In this document: in pieces, positions 22,601-30,728 of the stretch
How the letters are laid out: every line of letters starts with the position of its first letter
Position numbering within the stretch: the first letter of the stretch is position 1
Origin: Smittium culicis
Taxonomy: Eukaryota > Kickxellomycota > Harpellomycetes > Harpellales > Legeriomycetaceae
DNA: 30,728 nt
Assembly (NCBI GenBank): GCA_001970855.1
Contig: LSSN01002645.1
Coordinates: forward strand, 1 to 30,728
Direction of reading: 5' to 3'
The notes under the pieces: model-generated
What the model was told of the DNA's origin: nothing
Seen by the model: the letters and a program-made list of their open reading frames with translations, nothing else
Database searches by the model: none
Made by a program: the position numbers and the translations under genes

Positions 22601-24700
22601 TAAACTATATATATTCTATTTTTAGATTATTTAAACCAAGATTAAGATAAAATAAGTTCTTATATTAAATAAATTTCTTCGATACATCGATTACTAAGTA
22701 AATTTCTTCAATATTGAAAGGTCACGCTAATTATAAGACAGTTTATAATCAACTTTTATCTGCAGAATAGATATCAATATGTGATGGTTAGTATTATATT
22801 TTGATATTTAATAATTTTAAAATAAATATAAATATTTGCTATATAATTTAGTATATGAAATAATTATATTTTCAAACAAAAAACATGAAAAAAGTTTGAT
22901 TTTGATAAAAATAAAGGTTTATTATTTATACATTATTAATTATAAAATATTTAATAAATAATATTCAATTATATTTTAATAACTAGGGAAGAAAAATCTG
23001 AAAATTTTAGAATAAATTATTAATTAATACTACTTTACAAAATTTTCTTTTTTCGTCGCCCATTGAGCTTTTAAAGGCACAAAGGTAGATATTTTATTAA
23101 AAACCACTTAAAATTTTGTACAATATACTTTATTTACATGGTAAATAAATAATCGTTGATTCTGAATTTAAGAATTTATTTTTCATAAAATATTGGTCTA
23201 TACCATCAATAATAAGTGAAATTTATGCTTCAAAAAAATATTAATATTTAATTTAGTTGGTATTCTGAATAATAAACAATTATTATATTGCTTATGATCG
23301 ATTTTTTCGACCATTATACTGTTTAAATACGATATTTGAAATTATAAATATATAAATATACAAGATTCTGAAATAAATATATAATTTTTAAATGTAAATT
23401 TATAACACATATGCAATTAATACGTCTTAGAAACTAATAATTTCCTGTGAATAATATTAATTACTCAGAATTCAATTTTTTAGCAAAATGCGAATTAGAG
23501 AGCTTGTTTTTTGGATTCCATAAAACAAGTTATTTAGACCTTCACTATAGGCAAATATTTTTATCGTTTTTTCTACAATCCTATTTTTGATTAGTTTTTA
23601 AAATTTGATTTTTTTTTAAATTTAATTATTAATCGACTTTATACGAATTAATAACAGTTTAAAAACATAAAAAAATAAAAAAATTTTCTTCAATTTATTT
23701 TGGATACTAATTTTTCTATATGTATTTAATATATTATTTATTGAAAAAATTTATTTTTAAACTCTGAATAATAATAACATTCTCATAATAATTGTACGCA
23801 GGAATTTTTATAATTTAAAATTATGGTCTGAGAAACATTTAATCTCATTTTATATATTGTATACTTTCTATTTTGGAATTTTTTTATAAAAACTCAATGT
23901 ATTAATTAGAGCTTATTTGAATTTTCAGTTCATAAATACTTTCCTTATTTGTAGAATTAATTTTAATGATATTTTTAAACGAGTTTTAGAAAAATGAATT
24001 AAAATTATTAAGCCTTTAAATTAAAATATAATACAAGATATGTGGTGTATGTATCATCTATAATTTTTAAAATTAACTTTTTAATTAAATAAAACAAATA
24101 TAAGCTATTCATACCTATTATTATAATTTAGGACATTTATTTTTTGATAACAAATACAAGTGAAATGCTGTAGAACTTTGAAAATTTCCGAATCAGAAGA
24201 ATTTTTGAATATTATTTCTATACTAATAAAATCTACATGTACTCTATTTTTTTTGGCACGTATTATTTTTATCTTTTAGTCCCTGAAATTTGGGTAAAAA
24301 TAGTAAATATACCATCTCTTCTCAAAGATGTAGCTTTTTATTTAAATTATTTTTAATTAGCTTATATTTCAGATAAATATATTGAAATTTTATATCAATA
24401 AACATTAAAGTTTAGAATGAGATTGATAGTATTATAAATAATAAGATAAAAAATAGCGCTATTAATCCATTTAAATAACTATTAATGTAATAGATATAAG
24501 GTATTAAGTTTGAAAGGTGTAAAATTAACTTCAATAATCTACATATATATTTTTTAAACAGAAAATTTATTGATATTCAATCTTATAAAGCTTATTTATT
24601 TCTTGGTGTATTTTTATTTTTGAATCCGAAAAAGCTTATAATTTTAGAGTGCCTCGATTAATTTTAAATCATAATTAAAAAGTATAGCACGTTTATGATT
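19621..24700. other. AT-rich gene desert
   Basis: Five kilobases without a credible gene on either strand. Open frames of 60-67 codons (19328-19510, 20617-20814, 21317-21499, 22081-22284) have compositions expected by chance. I see no RNA gene, terminal repeat or tandem array here. Confidence 0.55.
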
Positions 24701-25430
24701 TAAGAATGCTTGAGGAACCAAAGATTCTCTATATGATTTGTTGTAGGCTTTTCAGGCCGCATCTCAAATTTATTGATAAATATAAATATGTTGAAGTTAC
24801 AGCTACTGCGGCTGAATTCATCGGGGTTCATGTAATTTTTTTGAGGGCTGTATAATTTTGGCCTTATTTTAAGTAGTTTTGTTTAGGTAATTTATATTTA
24901 ATTGGTTTATAGCTTTGGTTTTGATAGCGTAGGCTAATATATATTATTTTATTTATAAATTTGGTCAAAAAATTAAAGACAAAAAATTACTAAATTTATA
25001 AAAAGATTAGTATGAAATTCTTTGTCTCAGTTGAGAAAAAATTATATTCCTAAAAACTTTCGATATCACCCTTCCTTTAGGAATTTTCCTGTCTTTTTAT
25101 AAGGTTTTCCCCCCTGAAAGTTATGTATTTAAAATTTATCTTGTGGTTTTATTGTATCATTTTAATCGCTAAATGCTAAAAAAAAATTTACCGAATTGAT
25201 CAAGTTTTGGAATTTTTTATATTACACGATTACATGTTAAATTGAAATTATTACTTTTTTAAAATTAAATTTGAAAATTAGACACGAAAATATCTAGGTA
25301 AGGTGTATGAATGAGAGTAATTTATTAGGCTGCTCTTCACTTCTAAAAATATATTGTGATAAGTAAATTAATTATAAAAGAAAATGTAATATAAAAGAAA
25401 CTTCTTAAAAACTTAGAAATATTAGTAAAT
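24700..25430. other. transition zone, no gene identified
   Basis: Composition rises from the desert level, with G- and C-bearing stretches such as those near 24750 and 25080. It may be the far end of the broken minus-strand coding region, but I could not follow a frame through it. Confidence 0.35.
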
Positions 25431-25439
25431 TCTAAATTA

Positions 25440-26100
25440 TAACACTCAAAGAACGATGAATATTTCTCTTTGGGATGCGGATGTAGGGTTAGATCGTTTT
25501 CGGAACCGAAGGTCATCTCAATGATTGGTGTGTTTTTCGTTCTAAAAATTGCTGAGATAGAACTGTACGCTATTTAATTATTGTTATTTTTTTTTTTTGA
25601 AGTAATACTTTTAAAAAGTATTTTCTGATTTCAAATAAGCTTATTGAATCAAAAATTTTATGCTTACATCCGAGTTAAATGCTTTTGTTGCAGAAACTCT
25701 TCTGATGATATTTGCACTATTTTTAGATCCTAAGAACAATATTTTTGACTTAATCCTTCTAGATATTGTGATATTTCTATCAGGCTTTACTTTTATTGAA
25801 GTAATGGAAAAAATGGCGTTTTCTAGTTTCCTTTTAGTACGTTATTTCGTCAAATCTAAATAATTTTCAATTTTTCTTACTGGAATTATACTATGATCTT
25901 TGTTTTAAGGGCTTCGTAAAATCGAATTTTGCACTTTACTTATATATTATGAAAGTAAAAAAGCAGCTCAAAAATTTTTTCTTTGACTATTTCAGACCTC
26001 ATTAACCCTTGAATTTTGCTTCTAGGTCTCCATGAAGTTGAAAGCGTCAATATCATAAAAAACTCTTTGGCTAGCTTAACAGTGGAATTTAATTTTTTTC
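25440..26100 (-). pseudogene. weak coding remnants, unidentified
   Basis: Two minus-strand stretches look translated. The frame through 26020-26080 gives LTLSTSWRPRSKIQGLMRSE, and the frame through 25440-25570 gives FRTKNTPIIEMTFGSEN and LHPHPKEKYSS. Between them frames change and stops occur. Amino-acid composition is unlike the chance frames of the deserts. The strand is the same as the larger broken coding region at 26200-29158, so this is probably its continuation. The family is not recognised; a retroelement is possible but no polymerase motif was seen. The plus-strand 67-codon frame at 25660-25863 is likely a shadow. Confidence 0.3.
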
Positions 26101-26219
26101 TCCTCATGACTTTATTACTTTTAGCAATAAAATTATGCCATTATTTAGCCCTTATTTCAATATATAAATTCTAATATTGAGTGTTATAGGCTTTTCGGCT
26201 GGATATAGTGTTAATCACC

Positions 26220-27560
26220 TGTACTAAACAGCTGTAGCATATATAATATAGAAAATTCTGAAAGCTTAAGCGAAGGAATGGAATTTACTAGCTTAATTGC
26301 CTTGTATTTTTGGGGGTCTATTCATTTGCTGATAGAGCACTCGCAATATTTTTTTCCACCTTAGCGCGTATTTTCGTTTTTTATTTGTACTAATAGCGTC
26401 AGGTATCAATTTTTCAGCTTGCTCAGTTTATTCGGCGTCTGAGACCCTGATTATTTCCAAGCGCACATTTCCCACTTCAGGTGGGCTGATTCCAGATGTT
26501 TTGGATCTAGCTACTAGGATTAATATTTCGAATTCTGGTAGTTTATCACTGATAAAAACAATTCTATTTTCAACAGACCCCAAGGTTTGTATATTAAGCT
26601 GAACAATAACTTAGGAGGCATTGATTAATAAGGCATGTCCGCATTCCGTGACAGCCAGTCCTCCTTATTTTTGTTTTTTACCGCTAATTGGGTATTATTT
26701 TCCCGTATTTTTTTCGAGACAATTATGTTCCACAAATCCTTCAATAATTCAAGGTGCTTTCAGTATACTGTAGTGCTCATGTACTGATATGTTGAATTTT
26801 CTGTTTTATTTTCTGTCTTCATACAGAATTCTTGATTATTCCAGTACTCAAATTCAGCCTAAGGGCATGTAGAAGAGTGTAAGAAAATTTTTACTCGTCG
26901 ATTCTAGACTCACTATTCAGCTCCAAGTCCCACAAAGAGTAGTAAAACCGCTTTTTATACCACAATAAGTTCCAGAATCATAAGTTATGGCATTACTGGC
27001 TCACCTGGTTCCACTAGTTTAAGCATAATAGGGAATTTTTCATATCCACTTATCTGTTACCCTGCTATATCAATTATTGAATGATGTTTTCGTGCAGGAA
27101 ATGTGAATTTTTTAGAGCTTTTGAGATGTTCATCTAGAATTCCTGGATTTTTATCGCAGCTTGTCCTATGAAGGTTGCTTTTGCGGAGAACATGCAGTTT
27201 ATACCCATAGTCTGCATTTTTTCAACGGTCAGTAGCGTGCCGAAAGAAGTTCTCGGTAGATTTTTTTTCTTCCTTTATTTAGTTAAGTGAATGTCACCTT
27301 CGATATCTCGAAGAGAAGCTCCAGGAATATCTAATAAGTTTTGAGCATTGCTACCATTGTTTCGTTGCAGATTGTGTGCCCTAAATTCTCCAAGTGTTTC
27401 AGGGTAATTTTTTTGTCTGAGAGGCACTCTGTCGCGGATGTACCTAGACTATCTATGTCTTCTATAAAAACACAAGAAGGATTTCTATCATACTTAGCGT
27501 TTCGATGATTGCTATCATCATTTTCGAAAAAGCTCTCTGAACAGTCTTTACTCTAAATTT
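26220..27560 (-). pseudogene. broken coding sequence, unidentified (middle part)
   Basis: Several minus-strand frames have normal protein composition separated by shifts. About 27300-27550 includes NPSCVFIEDIDSLGTSATE and, in a neighbouring frame, NLLDIPGASLRDIEGDIHL. About 26950-27290 includes YGYKLHVLRKSNLHRTS and LKLVEPGEPVMP. About 26330-26830 is one frame with GGLAVTECGHALLINAS, SVENRIVFISDKLPEFEI and KTSGISPPEVGNVRLEII. That last frame is crossed by stops that are nearly all TAA. I do not recognise the protein. GC content is well above the deserts (about 38% in one counted line). It is likely the continuation of the gene starting at 29158, and may be a transposon protein. Confidence 0.45.
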
Positions 27561-27988
27561 TAGTGATAGGAATTCATAAAATGTTTTTTTTGAATGGGTT
27601 TTAACGATTTTGTGGGCTTTTAGTTTAGAATTATGTGGTTACAAACCGATTTTATGTCCAATTTTGAAATTTAGTCATCTTTGATTATTAAGTCTGTTAT
27701 GAACTAGCACATTTCATTTTGAAGCTTTATTTTTATATGAACTCGTTTATGTGAGTCATTTATAAAAGAGATCTTATTTTTCTTGCCTCTTCTTTTGTAA
27801 TTAACGGCGACACGATGGTTGTGTCTAAGTATTTTTCTTTTTGAATAGTCCTGAATTTTCCCTATTATTTGTCCTTGGAGCTTATGACATTAATGTGAGC
27901 CTCTGTTAAGCAGCGTATTTTTTTTTTTGAGGTGTGAGCTACGGTTCTTGGTAAAATACAATATTTTAATCATTGGGCTTTCACTAAT

Positions 27989-28354
27989 TCACCTCATTTT
28001 TGGAGGCGCAATAAAAGGCGGTGTAAAACTCGAAACTCTTGCTGTGTTGAACATGGATCCGTTAAATATTTTAATTTTAATGGAAAAATGAGTGATTTTT
28101 TTCTCCATACATTTTTTGGGTTGAGCTGGAGCATAATATGGAAGTTCTGTTGGCCAAAATTCAAGTTTTTTGGAGTTTAGAAATTCCCTCAGAGCTGTTC
28201 TGAAACCACTAGGGAATTTAGTTGAAGTTTTTTGAATTGATATTTGTTTTTTCGATGAAGTTTTAGTCAAATCAGCTGTTTGAAGGTTGCTTATTGCTAC
28301 ATTCATAGTACAAAATATTAAATTTAGAAATTGAGTTACATTTTTAATACCCAT
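27989..28354 (-). pseudogene. 121-codon open segment of the broken minus-strand gene
   Basis: An open segment with a protein-like mix of residues: a Lys/Ser/Thr-rich first half, then FPSGFRTALREFLNSKK, LPYYAPAQPKKC and SSFTPPFIAPPKM. Its first Met lies where the upstream frame (from 29158) reaches a TAA, about a +1 shift away, so I read it as the next piece of the same broken gene rather than a separate one. The Pro-rich end could be a flexible linker. No domain is recognised. If the host were to splice here, a short intron could join the two frames, but no convincing splice pair was identified. Confidence 0.4.
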
Positions 28355-29158
28355 TAAATCTTCTTACGAGGCTTCTAATTAATCTGCGGTCGTTTTTGTG
28401 ACGTTGATACGACATTCTGAAATAATTTGTGCCTAGTTTATTTGGGAGAACTTTTTTGATAATCCTATCATGTCTGTCATCATTCATGAATTTCACCATG
28501 CGTTCAATGACTTAATTTGGCGAACAGTTAAGGAATTGGTAGTTACTAGATTCGGGGACTGAGAATGTAATATCTTTTTCGTATCCCGCGGCTTGTGAGA
28601 TAGACACGCATTTCGTATTCTTCAATTTGTAGGCGTGACTGAACCCGAGTCTGAAAAGATCTTGGGAGCTTCCATATATCTCTTCAAGAAATATTTTAGC
28701 TTCGGATTCGTTCTGTTTTTCGATTTGACAGAACTTTCTTAACATATCTTTGATAGGCAATCCTATTCTTGAAAAATAAAAGTTTTGCTGTTCTGTTCCT
28801 GACAGAAACTTGTCTTATTTCGAAGCTTGAATTTTGATCTTGAAGTTTTTATTAACTTAATTGCTTTTGAAGTGTCCTATGATGGGTGCAGGATGCCTGT
28901 TTTGGATCGCTGAGATAGACTGTGAGGAAAAATTGTGTTCAAAGTCGTGTCTTGATATCAATCCATGGGTATCTGGGTTGGGATTCCATGTTACTTGCTT
29001 ATAGGACTCAAATTCGGTACTGTAAATTATTTCAACCTAAGCTGCTTCGCCTTTAGAAACGGTGTTACCAGCCTCTTTTGATCTACTAAGATATGATTTA
29101 AGTTCTTGAATTTCAAGATCAAGAGCTGCAATAGTCTGTTCCGGTTATCGTTGCTCAT
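28330..29158 (-). pseudogene. broken coding sequence, unidentified (N-terminal part)
   Basis: A candidate ATG at 29156-29158 (MSNDNRNR) lies at the start, and a one-base shift brings in a frame that then runs about 270 codons. It contains a likely coiled coil (ALDLEIQELKSYLSRSKEA), YKQVTWNPNPDTHGLISR, LRKFCQIEKQNESEAKIFLE and a basic tail (YQRHKNDRRLIRSLVRRF). The frame is crossed by six stops, five TAA and one TAG and no TGA, and each could be a former Gln codon. The longest open piece is 28512-28760. A coiled coil followed by a basic region recalls Gag or LINE ORF1 proteins, but no zinc knuckle is seen and I do not assign a family. It ends near 28348 at a TAA. Confidence 0.55.
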
Positions 29159-29571
29159 TGTCAATTTTTATTTTTTAAATTTAAAAGGTTGAATGATTAT
29201 TTAGCGCGAAACGCAGTTTTAGAAATGGATAATAGTTCCAAGAGTTTTGGAATTCCTTTTGTCTTCTATTCTATTCTAAATCTTATTTTACTTGTAAAAA
29301 TATACTTATATCTGTCAATAAAAGATAAATGTGGCCTGGAAGGTCTACTAACATTCACTGAGAGAATATTCGGTCCTTATGAACAACCAAGACTGTTCAA
29401 GCGAATGTGAAAAATAGTATTATATATTATTTTTATTTATTTATTAAATCGGATCATATAATATTATATTGAATAAAGTGTAAATATCTATCACGTAAAA
29501 GCCACCGGCTCTTAAATTATCGATAGTTGGAAGTGTTTTATTTTATTCAAATTAAAATATCTAAAAAAAAA
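29159..29571. other. intergenic spacer
   Basis: Lies between the start of the broken minus-strand gene and the gypsy LTR. A 73-codon plus-strand frame (29189-29410, MNDYLARNAVLEMDNSS at its start) is open and less AT-biased than desert frames, but has no recognisable domain. It could equally be the upstream region of the minus-strand gene. I do not call it a gene. Confidence 0.35.
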
Positions 29572-29621
29572 GGCTGACTATTTTTTTGAGGATTAGCGAT
29601 CGATTTAAGAAAATATCAGCC
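29572..29621. repeat. small inverted repeat
   Basis: GGCTGA at 29572-29577 pairs with TCAGCC at 29616-29621, and the pairing extends imperfectly through T-rich and A-rich inner arms; both outer flanks are A-runs. Meaning is unknown; it may be a relic of a miniature element. Confidence 0.3.
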
Positions 29622-29669
29622 AAAAAAATACTAATAGTACAAAATTTATTAGAAAACCATAGAAAAAAA

Positions 29670-29674
29670 CGTAA
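29670..29674. repeat. probable 5-bp target duplication of the gypsy element
   Basis: CGTAA abuts the LTR terminus. Ty3/gypsy integration usually duplicates 4-6 bases. The matching copy would lie beyond the other LTR, outside the window, so this is a prediction. Confidence 0.35.
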
Positions 29675-29864
29675 TGTAATAATTCGCATCAAAAAATGGC
29701 AAAAAGACTTCGTGTTTCGACAATATTAACCAGTTAATCCTTTGTTAGATAATTGATACTAAAAACATTTAAAATTAAAATTACTTCAAATTCTCAGAAG
29801 TCTTAATTTATAAAAACACGAAATTAAATATAAGGGCTCTGTCAAGCTGGTTATTTTAAGTAAC

Positions 29865-29870
29865 TTTATT
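29865..29870 (-). promoter_or_regulatory. polyadenylation signal in LTR
   Basis: Minus strand AATAAA, about 60 bases downstream of the TATA box, which is the usual arrangement in compact LTRs with a short R region. Confidence 0.5.
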
Positions 29871-29893
29871 AAAAGGAATTAAAGTTGTTGAAA

Positions 29894-29923
29894 AGCTTAG
29901 CCATTCTATGAAATGGCTAAGCT
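29894..29923. repeat. perfect 12-bp hairpin in the LTR
   Basis: AGCTTAGCCATT and AATGGCTAAGCT are exact complements separated by the six bases CTATGA. It begins four bases downstream of the TATA box on the minus strand and so spans the expected transcription start. Confidence 0.7.
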
Positions 29924-29926
29924 CCT

Positions 29927-29935
29927 CTTTATATA
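29927..29935 (-). promoter_or_regulatory. TATA box of the LTR promoter
   Basis: Minus strand TATATAAAG in the middle of the LTR, followed within about 60 bases by AATAAA. Confidence 0.55.
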
Positions 29936-30049
29936 CTAAATTAAAATAAAACAGGTGTTAAATATAGCTTCTTAGTGTGAGAATGTAATGGGGAAATACA
30001 ATAAGGCTAATTGTTTGGAAACAGCCAATCAATTTTATTTGCCATTACA

Positions 30050-30062
30050 CTATCCTCCTCTT
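30050..30062 (-). other. polypurine tract
   Basis: Minus strand AAGAGGAGGATAG sits directly against the LTR terminus TGTAAT. In LTR retrotransposons this primes plus-strand DNA synthesis. Its position fixes the LTR boundary independently of the inverted-repeat ends. Confidence 0.7.
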
Positions 30063-30146
30063 AAGGCTATGCCGCAAAATTTACAACTATTATTGTAAAG
30101 TTGTTAGATTTGTGTATGTATCGAAAAATTTTTGTTTATGGAAAAC

Positions 30147-30308
30147 GGGGAGATAGCTCAGTGGTAGAGCGCCCCCTGCCAAATAATCAGGATGAACCGT
30201 GGCTTAGGCCTGGATAAGTTACTTCTTTTGATGATACACTGTTCGGGGACCGGGCCATGGCCTGTGCTGGTGGGTCGGATGCCGTAGGTTCAATTCCTAC
30301 TCTCTCCA
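30147..30308 (+). other. tRNA-like sequence with long insert, antisense to the gypsy element
   Basis: The ends form a 7-bp acceptor stem (GGGGAGA with TCTCTCC, one G:T). A D arm follows (GCTC, loop, GAGC) with an A-box match TAGCTCAGTGG at 30154-30164. The T arm is complete (GTAGG, TTCAATT, CCTAC) with B box GGTTCAATTCC at 30287-30297, one base off consensus. T-runs at 30314 and 30319 could end RNA polymerase III transcription. The anticodon arm is not resolvable: CCCCCTGCC follows the D arm one base short of canonical spacing, and no matching 3' half precedes the T arm. A GC-rich stretch of roughly 85-90 bases lies between. It may be an intron-containing tRNA gene, a tRNA pseudogene or a SINE-like insert. 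Confidence 0.5.
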
Positions 30309-30726
30309 AATTATTTTCTTTTTCCTTCCCTTTGAATTTGATCTTGATTTTCTTCATTACCTTTTTTGTTTTCTTTTTTCTTGTTGGAAGTGGTGTCAAA
30401 GCGCTTGGCTTTTTTGGATTTTCATTGTGAAATAGGTCTTTAATCTTCATGTTAGTAATCTTTTTTGCAGGTTCCCAGCATATATCTTGTGGCGATGTGC
30501 CTTTATATTGCACTAAATATTGAAGTTTTCCATAATGAAATCTGCTGTCTAGTATATTCATAATTTCATATTCGTCAGATGTCATCTTATAAGGTAATAT
30601 TGTAGGGTTTTTTCTGCCTTCCACGTCGTTTGGGACATATTTTTCTAACAAAGATATATGGAATACAGGGTGTATTCTCATTGACGGAGGTAATATTAAC
30701 TTATACGCGACATCATTTATTTTCTC
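30187..30726 (-). CDS. Ty3/gypsy integrase C-terminus with chromodomain (partial)
   Basis: 179 codons are open from the window edge to a TGA; the start and the upstream polymerase lie outside. The fragment opens with LILPPSMRIHPVFHISLLEK (about residues 9-28), the signature preceding the chromodomain in fungal and plant chromoviruses. Residues about 53-85 form a chromodomain: YEIMNILDSR, YLVQYKG, CWEP. Of the aromatic cage that reads methylated histone H3K9 in HP1, the first Tyr is present, the second position is Tyr instead of Trp, and the third is Thr, so binding may be altered. A Lys-rich tail follows (about 105-137). The last roughly 40 residues (from LERVGIEPTAS) are the antisense of the tRNA-like sequence, not a domain. 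The product would be cleaved from Pol and insert element cDNA into chromosomes, with the chromodomain steering it to heterochromatin. Confidence 0.85.
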   Translation of the reverse strand, partial: EKINDVAYKLILPPSMRIHPVFHISLLEKYVPNDVEGRKNPTILPYKMTSDEYEIMNILDSRFHYGKLQYLVQYKGTSPQDICWEPAKKITNMKIKDLFHNENPKKPSALTPLPTRKKKTKKVMKKIKIKFKGKEKENNLERVGIEPTASDPPAQAMARSPNSVSSKEVTYPGLSHGSS

Positions 30727-30728
30727 TT

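Larger units (their letters stand above)
29675..30049 (-). mobile_element. 3' LTR of a Ty3/gypsy element, 375 bp
   Basis: The segment starts TGTAAT and ends ATTACA, a perfect 6-bp terminal inverted repeat of the TG...CA type. On the minus strand it immediately follows a polypurine tract, which in turn follows the integrase reading frame, so order and orientation fit a 3' LTR. Internal signals in minus-strand order are a TATA box (29935-29927), a 12-bp hairpin (29923-29894) and AATAAA (29870-29865). These imply U3 of about 150 bases, a short R near 29900-29850 and U5 to 29675. The 5' LTR is outside the window. Confidence 0.75.

Noticed and set aside
25660..25863. 67-codon plus-strand frame
   Set aside because: It lies over weak minus-strand coding remnants and has no recognisable feature, so it is more likely a shadow.
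1..30728. CRISPR arrays, bacterial operons, phage or plasmid origins
   Set aside because: No regularly spaced repeats with unique spacers, no ribosome-binding-site and operon layout, and the recognisable elements are eukaryotic.
1..30728. Organellar (mitochondrial) origin given very low GC
   Set aside because: No respiratory-chain or rRNA genes were seen, whereas chromodomain gypsy and MULE elements are nuclear.

Overview
This window looks like eukaryotic nuclear DNA, most likely from a fungus with an AT-rich genome or AT-rich heterochromatic compartments. Supporting evidence is the presence of a chromodomain Ty3/gypsy retrotransposon, a FAR1-type MULE transposase, TIR elements with TA and TTAA targets, and a short insert with a poly(A) tail and target duplication. 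There is no bacterial gene layout. The genus cannot be decided from sequence alone. A hand-counted line from the left desert is about 18% GC, one near 11.5 kb about 32%, and one near 27.3 kb about 38%, so the window is a compositional patchwork.

Layout. 1-8.5 kb: very AT-rich desert, no convincing gene, one 182-bp miniature element. 8.5-13.6 kb: a moderate-GC block with one intact 188-codon reading frame (minus strand, membrane-protein-like). It also holds four more copies of the same TTAA-flanked miniature element and a 1.4-kb inverted-repeat element with TA target that is nested with two of those copies. 13.6-16.2 kb: AT-rich, nothing seen. 16.2-19.6 kb: a short direct repeat, a 136-bp poly(A)-tailed retroposon with a perfect 13-bp target duplication, a wrecked MULE transposase gene on the plus strand, then a second copy of the retroposon sequence. 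19.6-24.7 kb: AT desert. 24.7-29.2 kb: higher-GC block on the minus strand carrying an unidentified, broken coding sequence about 3.7 kb long, with frames interrupted mostly by TAA and TAG. 29.67-30.73 kb: the 3' end of a young-looking Ty3/gypsy element on the minus strand: LTR, polypurine tract, a tRNA-like sequence in the opposite orientation, and an intact integrase C-terminus with chromodomain running off the window edge.

In short, this is a transposon graveyard rather than an operon-like system: old elements are shattered and AT-shifted, while the gypsy end and the 188-codon frame remain open. The points most worth following are the five-copy TTAA miniature family, the TTTTGCA-studded inverted-repeat element nested in it, the tRNA-like sequence embedded antisense in the retrotransposon, and the choice between decay and codon reassignment for in-frame stops in the broken genes.
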